Positions 22,353-31,063 of a DNA stretch of 64,000 bases are shown piece after piece. The translations under genes were made by a program, and so were the position numbers. The stretch lies in NCBI GenBank assembly GCA_043820875.1, contig JBDRDI010000034.1, forward strand, positions 16,569 through 80,568, read 5' to 3'. The number at the start of each line of letters is the position of its first letter. The stretch's first letter is position 1. Under the pieces are notes generated by a model, which was not told where the DNA came from, did no database searches, and saw nothing but the letters and a program-made list of their open reading frames with translations. Source of the DNA: JBDRDI01 sp043820875 (GTDB lineage Bacteria; Patescibacteriota; Patescibacteriia; Patescibacteriales; UBA12075).

Positions 22353-24200
22353 ATGAAAAAGAAAATATCTCTAATTATAGCGATTTTTGCAGCTATTTTA
22401 CTTTGTGTTGATTCTGCCAGCGCAGCTACATTAAGCAATAGATTAAAGGGAAGAATCTTGTTGCAGGTGGAAGACAAAGGACAGGCTTGGTATGTTGACC
22501 AAAAAACTGAAACACGCGTATTTTTGGGTCGTCCTGCTGATGCTTTTAATGTTATGCGTAAAATGGGAGTGGGTATAACCAATAAAGATTTGGAAAAAAT
22601 ACGAATTGCGGACGCGAATTTAAATAACAGCGTTGACAGCGATCTTGATGGCTTGTCTGACAAATTTGAAGAAGCCATTGGCACCAATAAATTAAAACGT
22701 GATACTGACGGAGACGGATATAACGACAAAGAGGAAATTTTAAACGGATATAATCCGCTTGATAAAAACAGCACCACAAATATTGTTTTTGCGAAAAATC
22801 AAGCCGGAAAAATTTTCTTGCAAGTTGAAAGAAACGGAGAAGCCTGGTATGTAAGTCCTGTAAATAATCAACGTTATTTTCTTGGTTCGCCGATGGATGC
22901 TTTTAAAATTATGAGTCAGTTGGGATTGGGAGTGTCTAATGTTGATTTGAATAAAATTGAACTTAATTATTTAAACGATTGGACATATTCACCGGCTAAA
23001 AGTAATACCAACACCGCAGAGCAAGAAAAAATAATTGAGCAGGTTGATGAAGCGCCGACCAGCGTTGTTGAGAGCGACAGTTTTGAAAGCGGTTTTATGA
23101 ACAACTGGAGAGGGAAAATAATTAATGTCGGTCCGACAAGAAACATTAAGACATTGTCTGAGGCATTCCAAATTGCGCGCGATCGCGATATGATATATAT
23201 TGATCCGGCCGAATACACGGCTGAACCGATTGTTTGGACTCAAGACAATTTAACCATTATTGGAATCGGCGGTCGGGCAAAAATAAATGCGACAGGAATC
23301 GATATTTCCGAAAACAACGCGGTTTGGACAGTGAAAGGCGATAACACCATTATAGAAGCCATTGAATTTATCGGCGTTGACGGCGAGGGAAAGAATGGAT
23401 CGGCCCTTTCTCTTTTGGGAAATAATTATAAAATAAGATATTGTTATTTTCATAACAATGAAAAAAATATTTTTGCTCCTGACAACGGAGCCAGCGAGAT
23501 AGTTGTGGAATACGGACATTTTACAAATAATGAAGAAAAGAAGGGCGAAACCAATTTGGAAATCGGCCGAGTAAAGAAATTTATTTTGCAATACAGTTAT
23601 TTGAACCATTCAGGAGTCGGTGATAATTTTATTTCTCGCGCCACGGAAAGCTACATGCTTTACAACAGGTTCATTGAATCAAGCTCGGAAAGAGCAAGTT
23701 ATTACGTGGAATTTCCAAATGGCGGACAGAACTATTTGATTGGCAACACATTTTATCAGGAATCAAGCGCTCAAAACGTCAGAGGAATTTATTTTTCCGG
23801 TGGAGCAGACGCGAATTTTTACGCGATTAACAACACCCTTGTAAGCGATTGGGAGAACTCTCTTTCTTTGGGACAGGCGGTTATTTTGGTGGGAGCTCCA
23901 AACGCGAAAATTATGAATAATATTTTTGAAGGATATAAAGATATTATTACCGCGCCAACCGGATTAAAGTATGAGTACTCAAACAACTTGGAAAACAGTG
24001 GAATTCAATTTAAAAATAAAAATAACCAAGACTTTGGTTTGGCGACCAGTTCCCCGGCTATTGATACCGCAACTTCTACCGGAGCAGTCGGCACTTTCAG
24101 CTTGTCACCGGTTTATGAATATAAACATTGGATAGATAAGATTGAAAGAAAAATAAGCGGAGAGGCGATGGACATCGGAGCTTTTGAATATATTCAATAA
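22353..24200 (+). CDS. Secreted surface protein with paired repeats, type-3 repeats and beta-helix
   Basis: 615 residues with a signal peptide (1-24, ending ASAA). Two homologous modules of about 55 residues follow: one at about 30-85 (GRILLQVEDKGQAWYVDQ, VFLGRPADAFNVMRKMGVG) and one at about 150-205 (GKIFLQVERNGEAWYVSP, YFLGSPMDAFKIMSQLGLG). Between them are Asp-rich thrombospondin type-3-like calcium-binding repeats (DSDLDGLSDKFEEAIGT, DTDGDGYNDKEEIL, about 94-127). The C-terminal part (about 250-610) is a right-handed beta-helix with repeated short strands, of the kind found in pectate-lyase-like or carbohydrate-binding surface proteins. Probably cell-surface attachment or glycan interaction; no catalytic residues can be named. 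Confidence 0.8.
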   Translation: MKKKISLIIAIFAAILLCVDSASAATLSNRLKGRILLQVEDKGQAWYVDQKTETRVFLGRPADAFNVMRKMGVGITNKDLEKIRIADANLNNSVDSDLDGLSDKFEEAIGTNKLKRDTDGDGYNDKEEILNGYNPLDKNSTTNIVFAKNQAGKIFLQVERNGEAWYVSPVNNQRYFLGSPMDAFKIMSQLGLGVSNVDLNKIELNYLNDWTYSPAKSNTNTAEQEKIIEQVDEAPTSVVESDSFESGFMNNWRGKIINVGPTRNIKTLSEAFQIARDRDMIYIDPAEYTAEPIVWTQDNLTIIGIGGRAKINATGIDISENNAVWTVKGDNTIIEAIEFIGVDGEGKNGSALSLLGNNYKIRYCYFHNNEKNIFAPDNGASEIVVEYGHFTNNEEKKGETNLEIGRVKKFILQYSYLNHSGVGDNFISRATESYMLYNRFIESSSERASYYVEFPNGGQNYLIGNTFYQESSAQNVRGIYFSGGADANFYAINNTLVSDWENSLSLGQAVILVGAPNAKIMNNIFEGYKDIITAPTGLKYEYSNNLENSGIQFKNKNNQDFGLATSSPAIDTATSTGAVGTFSLSPVYEYKHWIDKIERKISGEAMDIGAFEYIQ

Positions 24201-24220
24201 GACATAAAATAGATTTTAAA

Positions 24221-24258
24221 AAAACAGACCGAGGTTTAAAACCTTGGTCTGTTTTTTG
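24221..24258 (+). terminator. Terminator after the surface protein gene
   Basis: AAACAGACCGAGGTTT pairs with its near-complement around an AAA loop (one G-T pair), followed by T6; it also faces the convergent MFS gene. Confidence 0.88.
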
Positions 24259-24270
24259 TTGCCGAACTTT

Positions 24271-25596
24271 TTAATTTGACCACTCTTCATATTTAATAAC
24301 AATATTCAGAGTTAAAATAATAACACCGGCCATAATCAAGGTGAGGACGAGCGCGCCGATTATGTTCATAAAAATGAGTCCGACAATAAATATTGAAACA
24401 AAAAATATTTTTCCCACATACATATAAAGTTCTCTGTTCATGATGGCATTGCCAATGTCGTTATGGGATCGTTTGAAAAAATTTGAATCCAGAGCTGTGT
24501 TCAAAACCCCGCTGAATATTCCGCCCATAATTTGAAAGGCGGTCATGGCGAGTATGGTTTCAAAAATTGCCCGTAGAATAAGAAAAAGGCCGTGCCCAAC
24601 AGCACCGATTCTACCAAGATTTTTTGAGCCTGGTTTGTCGGTTTTTGAACCAACGAAATAATAAGTGACTGCACTCGCAATATTGGAAAATAAATATAAA
24701 AAGCCCATGGAAATTAATTTGATGGAAATGAAAAATAAAAACAGCGGCCAAATTAATCCTGTCGCGGTATAGCCTATGCCCTGAATGGCATAAGTCATAT
24801 TTTTTTTCATGTTTTTTAAGTCAATAATTTTTTCAAAATTCAGGTTCAGTTTGATTTTGATGTCACTAGAAAAAAAGAGAGCTCCCGAGGCAACAACCAT
24901 CAGAGCTGCGCTAATTATAAACACGCCCTTAAAACCGGCTTGAGTGATTAAGATACTGCCAATAAACGGGCTGGCGATGCCCATGATTGTTGGTATGGCC
25001 GTCATAATACCCAATTTTTTTCCTTCATCCGCGGACCTGATAGAATCTAAAAAATAGACATGGTGCGCGCTCCAATAAAATACGCAAGGAACAATACCAA
25101 AAAAATAAACCATAGACAAAAAAGCAAAACGGCCAAAATCGGAAATTAAAGTATCAAAGAAATAAAGTATTAAAAGAAAAACAATATTTAAAAGATAACT
25201 TATAATTAATATTCTTTTTACGCCCGTGGAAATGAGATATTTTAATGTAAAGTAATAAAGGATGATAACGGCGAAGAAAGAAGCGATTTCAAAAAAACAG
25301 ATATCTAAAATTGAGTAACCGGCGTCGCGGATTAAAAAAATCGGAATAAAAATGGAAAACATTGACAAAGCAATCAAACGAAAAGTATCCGCGATTACCA
25401 AGTCATTATATTTATTGTGAAAGAATCTTCCCAGTCGCCAATGTTTTGAAAAGTGGGAGTTATAAGAATATTTTTCCATAGCATCTTCCAGTCTATCATT
25501 TTTATTTCTATCATGCAAAAAAATTAGTGAAAAAAAAGAACCAATCAGTTGGTTGGTTCTTGATATGTTTTTTGAATTTGATTCATTAGATTCCAA
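24271..25596 (-). CDS. Major facilitator superfamily-type transporter
   Basis: 441 residues with about 12 hydrophobic helices and a charged N-terminal cytoplasmic stretch (about 1-60). The first half carries FIPIFLIRDAGYSILDICFFEIASFFA, an MFS-type helix pair, and a kink-rich ILGIMTAIPTIMGIASPFIGSILI-like segment (about 195-220). No substrate motif is visible. The gene begins 11 bases inside the end of the preceding 154-residue protein gene, so the two are coupled; a shared role is likely but unknown. Confidence 0.75.
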   Translation of the reverse strand: MESNESNSKNISRTNQLIGSFFSLIFLHDRNKNDRLEDAMEKYSYNSHFSKHWRLGRFFHNKYNDLVIADTFRLIALSMFSIFIPIFLIRDAGYSILDICFFEIASFFAVIILYYFTLKYLISTGVKRILIISYLLNIVFLLILYFFDTLISDFGRFAFLSMVYFFGIVPCVFYWSAHHVYFLDSIRSADEGKKLGIMTAIPTIMGIASPFIGSILITQAGFKGVFIISAALMVVASGALFFSSDIKIKLNLNFEKIIDLKNMKKNMTYAIQGIGYTATGLIWPLFLFFISIKLISMGFLYLFSNIASAVTYYFVGSKTDKPGSKNLGRIGAVGHGLFLILRAIFETILAMTAFQIMGGIFSGVLNTALDSNFFKRSHNDIGNAIMNRELYMYVGKIFFVSIFIVGLIFMNIIGALVLTLIMAGVIILTLNIVIKYEEWSN

Positions 25597-26050
25597 GCAC
25601 TTTTACTTTTGGATAATTTTCAAAAAAGACCCTTTTTTTATTGACACGATCTTTCGTTGTAATAACAAACAAACGATCAAAATCAGGATAGAAATCAAAA
25701 ACGAATTGGTCGCCATTTGGATGACATAAAATGGTTCCGCAATCCTTTATCGGGATAATAACATTGGCATGAATGTTTTCAGCGCGGAGGAGTTTTTGCA
25801 TTTTCATTTGGTTTATTTCAAGAATGTTCCGCGCCGATTGCCTTTCTTCAAAACTTTTTGTTTCGCGATTGAGAGAACTAAAGTCATATTGAGGAAATCC
25901 TTTTTCCGCGAATGCTTGATCTATTTGTGTTTTACCTTCAACACATATTACCACAAAATGATCCTTGCTTATTGTGCGGATCAACTTGATTATGTCTTCT
26001 TCATAGAGTATGTGGCTGGAAATTTTGATAAAGCATCTTCTTCTTTCCAT
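25586..26050 (-). CDS. Unknown protein, possibly degenerate amino-acid-kinase fold
   Basis: 154 residues. The start CFIKISSHILYEEDIIKLIRTISKDHFVVICVEGKTQID resembles the opening of the amino-acid/UMP kinase fold (K-x-S-S, then a hydrophobic strand followed by a glycine-bearing T-Q-I segment), but the usual GGG loop is reduced to VEGKTQI and the protein is far shorter than the family. The rest (NQMKMQKLLRAENIHANVIIPIKDCGTILCH) fits a Rossmann-like continuation. It may be a regulatory or inactive relative. A strong AGGAGG ribosome-binding site precedes the ATG. Coupled to the transporter gene. Confidence 0.5.
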   Translation of the reverse strand: MERRRCFIKISSHILYEEDIIKLIRTISKDHFVVICVEGKTQIDQAFAEKGFPQYDFSSLNRETKSFEERQSARNILEINQMKMQKLLRAENIHANVIIPIKDCGTILCHPNGDQFVFDFYPDFDRLFVITTKDRVNKKRVFFENYPKVKVLGI

Positions 26051-26120
26051 TTAAACCTCCTAAAAACAAATTACAGGAAAATAATAAAAAAAGCAAGGTG
26101 CGAGAACGGGCTTAAAAATT

Positions 26121-26978
26121 TTATAGTTTTGCCTGATGAATAACCCTTTGTGGAAATGGAATTTCTATACCCTCTTTATCAAAGGCGATTTTAAGTCTTT
26201 TACGAAGTTCGCCGGTGACATCCCATTGTTTGAGAGGTTTTGTTTCACCAAGAATTTTAATTATAATCGTCGAATCAGCGAAGTCATCAACTCTCAGAAA
26301 CTGTGGAGATTTTAAAATATGTTCTTTCCATTTCGGATCTTTTGCCAGCTCATCGCCGACCCTGTTCACCACTGAAATTACTTGCTCAAGGTTTGCATCA
26401 TAAGAAATGCCGATGTTGAGATTTACTCTGGCAAAATCTTTTGACAGGTTTGAAGTTTTTTGAATTTCTCCGTGCGGTATATGATGTACTGTGCCATCAA
26501 GATCTCGCAAGGTGGTCATTCGCATGCTGATATTCTCAACCAATCCGCAAGTGCCATCAAAGCACACCACATCGCCGATGCGATATTGATTTTCCATAAT
26601 AATGAAAAGTCCGCTGATAAGATCGCGAATAAGATATTGTCCTCCAAAACCAAAGGCAAGACCGGCAATTCCGGCAGCTGCGAGAAGCGGTCCAATGGCT
26701 ATTCCCACTTCTTGAAGAATCATCATAAATGCCAAAATCCAAAGTATTATACCGAGTGAGGTTGTGAAAATGTGAGAGAGGGTGTCTTCGCGTTTTTTTT
26801 CCGCTTCTTTTGTTAAAAAGCGATCAGAAGTGACAACTTTTCTAATAAGTTTTTCAATAAAAATTCCGGCGAATTTACGAATTAAATAGGCAACAATTAT
26901 AATTGCGATGATTTTAACGCCATGATCAAAAAACCAAGGTGTTATAATTTGAATAATTTCTTGTAATACATTAGGCAT
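26121..26978 (-). CDS. mscS: Small-conductance mechanosensitive channel (MscS family)
   Basis: 285 residues. Membrane helices at about 18-40, 62-84 and 90-112, the last being the pore helix (LLAAAGIAGLAFGFGGQYLIRDLISGLFIIMENQYRIGD) with the Gly/Ala pattern of MscS TM3, then the beta domain (MRMTTLRDLDGTVHHIPHGEI) and C-terminal alpha/beta domain ending KEGIEIPFPQRVIH. It opens under membrane tension to release solutes and protect against osmotic downshock. Confidence 0.92.
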   Translation of the reverse strand: MPNVLQEIIQIITPWFFDHGVKIIAIIIVAYLIRKFAGIFIEKLIRKVVTSDRFLTKEAEKKREDTLSHIFTTSLGIILWILAFMMILQEVGIAIGPLLAAAGIAGLAFGFGGQYLIRDLISGLFIIMENQYRIGDVVCFDGTCGLVENISMRMTTLRDLDGTVHHIPHGEIQKTSNLSKDFARVNLNIGISYDANLEQVISVVNRVGDELAKDPKWKEHILKSPQFLRVDDFADSTIIIKILGETKPLKQWDVTGELRKRLKIAFDKEGIEIPFPQRVIHQAKL

Positions 26979-26994
26979 ATTATTTTTTTATTAT

Positions 26995-27963
26995 TTAAAA
27001 CCAATTAAAAAGTTTGGCGATGAAGAGAATGTAGACAGATAGATAAAAAGCTCCTTCCCATATGTGAATTCTTTTTGAGATGCCGGAGATAACAAAAAGA
27101 AGAGTTGCCATGGCCATGGTTGGAACGCCGATTATAAAAGTTTGATTGTCTATCGGAAGAACACGGAATAGTCCAGGCATGCCGGTGACAACCAGAGCGT
27201 TAAAAATATTTGAACCAAAAATATTTCCAATCGCGATTTCCGACTTATTTTGAAGAGCCGCTTTTGCAGATACCAGAAGTTCGGGAAGAGATGTTCCAAT
27301 TGCGACAGCGGTAATGGCAATCACACCGGTCGCGATGTTCAGCATCACAGACAGATTTACCAGCGCGTCAATGAGATATTTTGCGCCGAAAATCAAGCCG
27401 AGCGTACCGGCAGCCAAAAGAATAAAATCTTTTATAACAAGTTTTGGACGAGTAAATTTTTCTTTTTTTTCTGTCTGCGACAATAGAATCTCAGTTCCTT
27501 CATCGGCACCTTCTTCTTTATGTAAAACCGTATAAAGTAAATATATGCCGTAAGTGGCAAGCATTAAAAGAGATTCACCAAAAGTAATTTGTCTATCCGA
27601 TACAACGCCCAAAAATAAGACCGTGCTGATGGCCAGAAGTGGAAGGTCTAGATCTATTAAATTTTTTGTAACTATGAGTTTTTTTCCGACGACAGCGGAA
27701 ACACCGATAACTAGTAAAATGTTCGCGATGTTTGAACCTATCGCGTTTGAGGCAACAACATCCGGTACGCCTTTGAATACCGCGACAAAAGAGGAAGCAA
27801 GTTCTGGAAAAGAAGTGCCGGCGGCAACAATCGTAACACCGACGATAAAAGGCGATAAGCCGAGAGAGAGCCCAACTTTTTCCGCACTGATAATCAACCA
27901 ATCAGCGCCCTTGACGAGGACTATCAATGAAACAATAAATATAATTACCCAAAAAATGATCAT
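26995..27963 (-). CDS. Calcium/sodium antiporter (YrbG/CaCA family)
   Basis: 322 residues, 10 hydrophobic helices in two inverted halves. The alpha-1 repeat VGVTIVAAGTSFPELASSFVAVFKGVPDVVASNAIGSNIANILLVIG (about 42-88) and the alpha-2 repeat ITAVAIGTSLPELLVSAKAALQNKSEIAIGNIFGSNIFNALVVTG (about 220-263) carry the paired GTS-x-PE and GSN-x-x-N motifs that bind the ions. It exchanges Na+ (or K+/H+) for Ca2+ across the inner membrane. It lies 16 bases before mscS, so the two are probably cotranscribed. Confidence 0.92.
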   Translation of the reverse strand: MIIFWVIIFIVSLIVLVKGADWLIISAEKVGLSLGLSPFIVGVTIVAAGTSFPELASSFVAVFKGVPDVVASNAIGSNIANILLVIGVSAVVGKKLIVTKNLIDLDLPLLAISTVLFLGVVSDRQITFGESLLMLATYGIYLLYTVLHKEEGADEGTEILLSQTEKKEKFTRPKLVIKDFILLAAGTLGLIFGAKYLIDALVNLSVMLNIATGVIAITAVAIGTSLPELLVSAKAALQNKSEIAIGNIFGSNIFNALVVTGMPGLFRVLPIDNQTFIIGVPTMAMATLLFVISGISKRIHIWEGAFYLSVYILFIAKLFNWF

Positions 27964-27987
27964 GCAAATTGTTTTTAATATTTATGT

Positions 27988-28072
27988 TGGTGCGGACGGA
28001 GAGACTCGAACTCTCAAGGGTTTCCCCACTTGCTCCTAAGGCAAGCGTGTATACCAATTCCACCACGTCCGC
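27988..28072 (-). tRNA. tRNA-Leu (anticodon TAG)
   Basis: An 85-base tRNA on the minus strand: acceptor GCGGACG/CGTCCGC, D-loop TGGTATA, anticodon arm CTTGC-CTTAGGA-GCAAG with anticodon TAG, a long class II variable arm (GGGGAAACCC) and T-loop GTTCGAGTC. The terminal CCA is encoded (27988-27990). Confidence 0.95.
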
Positions 28073-28074
28073 TG

Positions 28075-28118
28075 TGTCAGATATCGGATGTCAGATATCG
28101 GATGTCGGATATCTGATA
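28075..28118. repeat. TCGGATGTCAGATATC-type interspersed repeat, copy 1
   Basis: A run of 8-9-base units made from GATATC and GATGTC (CAGATATCGGATGTCAGATATCG and onwards) beginning three bases upstream of the tRNA-Leu 5' end. Related runs occur at 42441-42528 and 54891-54929, always between genes. Confidence 0.7.
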
Positions 28119-28223
28119 ATTCATTTTTATAATATTTTTAGCCAATTGTCAACTTATTTTTATATTAATTATATTTATGTTATAATATAATTAATATTTT
28201 ATAACTAATAACTAACAAACAAT

Positions 28224-28556
28224 ATGACTGAAGAAAAAAAACAATCAGAGATGAGCAATAATAAATTATGCGCCTTGCTCTCTTATCTTTTAATTGGTAT
28301 CATTTGGTATTTTGCAGATGCAAATATGAGAAAAGACAGTTTTATAAAATTTCATGTTCAGCAGGCCATTGTTCTTTTGGTGTTCTCAATTTGTGGCCAG
28401 ATTATTCTTAGCGCAACATTCATTCTTATTCCTCTCGTACCGCTTTACGGATTGGCTATGTTGGTGTTATTGATTTTGGGATTAATTAACGCTTATCAAG
28501 GCAAGAAAAAAGAATTACCCTTCATTGGTAAGTTTGGTAGTTTAGTAAAAATCTAA
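28224..28556 (+). CDS. DUF4870-type small membrane protein
   Basis: 110 residues with three or four hydrophobic helices: KLCALLSYLLIGIIWYFADANMRKDSFIKFHVQQAIVLLVF (about 14-54) is the conserved opening of the DUF4870/Tic20-like family, with the histidine-glutamine FHVQQA, and VPLYGLAMLVLLILGLINAYQGKKKELPFIGKFG closes it. Function of the family is unknown. It is a single gene between tRNA-Leu and ppsA. Confidence 0.8.
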   Translation: MTEEKKQSEMSNNKLCALLSYLLIGIIWYFADANMRKDSFIKFHVQQAIVLLVFSICGQIILSATFILIPLVPLYGLAMLVLLILGLINAYQGKKKELPFIGKFGSLVKI

Positions 28557-28615
28557 TAATATAATGTAAATCTGCCAAGACAGATTTGTATTATGTTTTA
28601 TTTGAATTATAATTT

Positions 28616-30997
28616 ATGTCTAATTACATAAAATTTTTTGATGAGCTTTCAAACAAAAATGTGCCACAGGTGGGTGGTAAAAACGCTTCGCTTGGTGAAA
28701 TGTATAGAAAGCTTATTCCTGAAGGCGTGAAAGTGCCAAATGGATTTGCCACTACTTCTTTTGGATATAATCATTTTATGAAAGATACTGGTTTGCGAGA
28801 AGAGATAAAGAAGATATTGAAAGGACTTAATACTCATAATGTTGTGGATTTAATGAGGCGGGGAGCAAAAGTAAGAAAAGTAATTTTAAGAGCAGAATTG
28901 CCAGCAGAATTTCAAAAAGAAATTGCAACTGCATATAAAAAATTATCAAAACAATATAAGATGGCAAACGTTGACGTGGCAGTACGTTCATCTGCCACGG
29001 CTGAAGATTTGCCGGACGCGTCTTTTGCCGGTCAGCAAGAGACGTTTTTAAATATTACAGGAGAGGCAGACGTGGTGTTGGCCGTGAAGAGATGTATTGC
29101 TTCGCTTTTTACTAATCGAGCCATATCTTACCGCGTAGATAAAGGCTTTGATCATTTTGAAATTGCTTTGTCTGCCGGTGTTCAAAAAATGGTAAGGTCT
29201 GATTTGGCCAGCTCGGGCGTGATGTTTTCTATTGACACAGAGTCAGGTTTTTCTAATGCGGTTTTAATTAATTCAATTTATGGCTTGGGTGAAAACATTG
29301 TGCAGGGCAAAGTAAATCCGGATGAGTTTTATGTATTTAAACCAACCGGCACCATTATTTCAAGATCAATCGGCAAGAAAGCTTTAAGAATGGTTTATAA
29401 TACCAAGGGAAAAAATCCGGTTAAAGATATTCCGGTTAACGAGGCAGACAGAGAAAAGCCATCAATTACTGACGCTCAAGTAAAGAAATTGGCTGAGTGG
29501 GCCATAATTATTGAAAAACATTATCAGCGACCAATGGATATGGAATGGGCTTTGGACGGAAAAGATAATCAATTATATATTGTGCAGGCTAGACCGGAAA
29601 CAGTGCAGAGCCAGCGCGATGTAAATGTTGTTGAAAAATATAAATTAGAAAAACACAGTAAAGTAATTATTGCCGGACAAAGTGTTGGCAACAAAATTGG
29701 AGCAGGCGTGGCCAATAAAATAATGAGTATCAAGGATATTGAAAAATTTAAGAAAGGAGATGTCTTGGTGACTGATATGACTGATCCTGATTGGGAGCCG
29801 ATTATGAAAATTGCTTCCGCTATTGTGACAGACAAGGGAGGTCGCACCTGCCATGCCGCGATTATTTCCAGAGAAATGGGAATTCCCTGTGTGGTCGGGA
29901 CGGAAACTGTTTCTAAAAAAATTAAAACAGGACGAAAAGTTACTGTTTGTTGCGCGGAAGGGGAAGATGGAGTTGTCTATGAGGGCATTTTGCCATTTAA
30001 AGTATTGAAGACTAGCATAAAAAATCTAAAAAGGCCAAAAACAAAGATTATGATGAATGTGGGCGAACCGGATCAAGCATTTTCTAATTCTTTCATTCCG
30101 AACGATGGTGTTGGTCTCGCGCGCATGGAATTTATTATTAATAATTATATAAAAGTGCATCCCTTGGCCTTAATTAATTATAATAAACTAAAAGACACTG
30201 AAGTAAAAAAGAAGATAGACGAAATCACAGCAGGATATAGTAATAAAAAAGAATTTTTTATAAACAAAATGGCTGAAGGCGTGGCCATGATTGCAGCCGC
30301 CTTTTATCCCAAAGACGTGATTATTCGTTTATCAGATTTTAAATCAAACGAATATGCAAATTTGTTGGGTGGAAAAGAATATGAACCAGAAGAATCAAAC
30401 CCAATGCTTGGCTACCGCGGAGCGAGCCGTTATTACTCTCCAAAATTTTTGCCGGCATTTGAATTGGAGTGCCAAGCCTTGCGAAAGGTTCGAGACAAGC
30501 TGGGTCTTACAAATTTAAAAATTATGATTCCATTTTGCCGAACCGTGGAGGAAGGAAAGAAAGTTATGGAAATTATGGCCAAGTATGGATTGAAAAGAGG
30601 AGTAAACGGATTGGAAATTTATGTGATGGCGGAAATTCCAACGAATATTATTCTGGCGCATGAATTTGCAAAGCACTTTGACGGATTTTCCATCGGCTCC
30701 AACGACCTCACTCAACTCACTCTCGGAATTGATCGCGACTCGGCCGGCTCTTTGGAGATTGCCGGAGTTTCCAATGAAAAAAATACGGCTGTAAAAACTT
30801 TGATAAAATATTTGATTGAAGTTGGCAAAAAAACCAAGACCAAGGTCGGCATCTGTGGCCAAGCCCCGAGCGACTTTCCTGATTTTGCCGAATTTTTGGT
30901 GGAGTGCGGAATTGATTCAATCTCTCTCACGCCGGATACTGTTATCAGCACGACCATCGCGGTGAATAAAAAAGAAGTGGGGATGAAGAGAAAATAG
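28616..30997 (+). CDS. ppsA: Phosphoenolpyruvate synthase
   Basis: 793 residues, normal length. Makes phosphoenolpyruvate from pyruvate and ATP for gluconeogenesis. N-terminal ATP-grasp domain (VGGKNASLGEMYRKL at 20-34; DVAVRSSATAEDLPDASFAGQQETFLN, about 121-147), the central phosphohistidine domain with GGRTCHAAIISREMGIPCVVG (about 408-428; His of TCHA is the catalytic residue), and the C-terminal PEP/pyruvate barrel ending GSNDLTQLTLGIDRDS (about 697-712) and CGQAPSD, where the Cys is catalytic. Together with the isomerase and glycogen synthases further on it fits glucan synthesis from pyruvate. Confidence 0.95.
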   Translation: MSNYIKFFDELSNKNVPQVGGKNASLGEMYRKLIPEGVKVPNGFATTSFGYNHFMKDTGLREEIKKILKGLNTHNVVDLMRRGAKVRKVILRAELPAEFQKEIATAYKKLSKQYKMANVDVAVRSSATAEDLPDASFAGQQETFLNITGEADVVLAVKRCIASLFTNRAISYRVDKGFDHFEIALSAGVQKMVRSDLASSGVMFSIDTESGFSNAVLINSIYGLGENIVQGKVNPDEFYVFKPTGTIISRSIGKKALRMVYNTKGKNPVKDIPVNEADREKPSITDAQVKKLAEWAIIIEKHYQRPMDMEWALDGKDNQLYIVQARPETVQSQRDVNVVEKYKLEKHSKVIIAGQSVGNKIGAGVANKIMSIKDIEKFKKGDVLVTDMTDPDWEPIMKIASAIVTDKGGRTCHAAIISREMGIPCVVGTETVSKKIKTGRKVTVCCAEGEDGVVYEGILPFKVLKTSIKNLKRPKTKIMMNVGEPDQAFSNSFIPNDGVGLARMEFIINNYIKVHPLALINYNKLKDTEVKKKIDEITAGYSNKKEFFINKMAEGVAMIAAAFYPKDVIIRLSDFKSNEYANLLGGKEYEPEESNPMLGYRGASRYYSPKFLPAFELECQALRKVRDKLGLTNLKIMIPFCRTVEEGKKVMEIMAKYGLKRGVNGLEIYVMAEIPTNIILAHEFAKHFDGFSIGSNDLTQLTLGIDRDSAGSLEIAGVSNEKNTAVKTLIKYLIEVGKKTKTKVGICGQAPSDFPDFAEFLVECGIDSISLTPDTVISTTIAVNKKEVGMKRK

Positions 30998-31017
30998 AAT
31001 ATTTTAAATTTATTAAA

Positions 31018-31046
31018 AGAGGCACGAAATTTCGCGCCTTTTTTGT
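31018..31046 (+). terminator. Terminator after ppsA
   Basis: AGGCACGAAATTTCGCGCCT forms a hairpin with one mismatch, followed by T6. Confidence 0.82.
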
Positions 31047-31063
31047 CTGAATCCTAAAAAATC

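Noticed and set aside
28075..28118. Short repeats near tRNA-Leu considered as a CRISPR array
   Set aside because: Units are only 8-9 bases, contiguous and without spacers, and no cas genes are present in the window.
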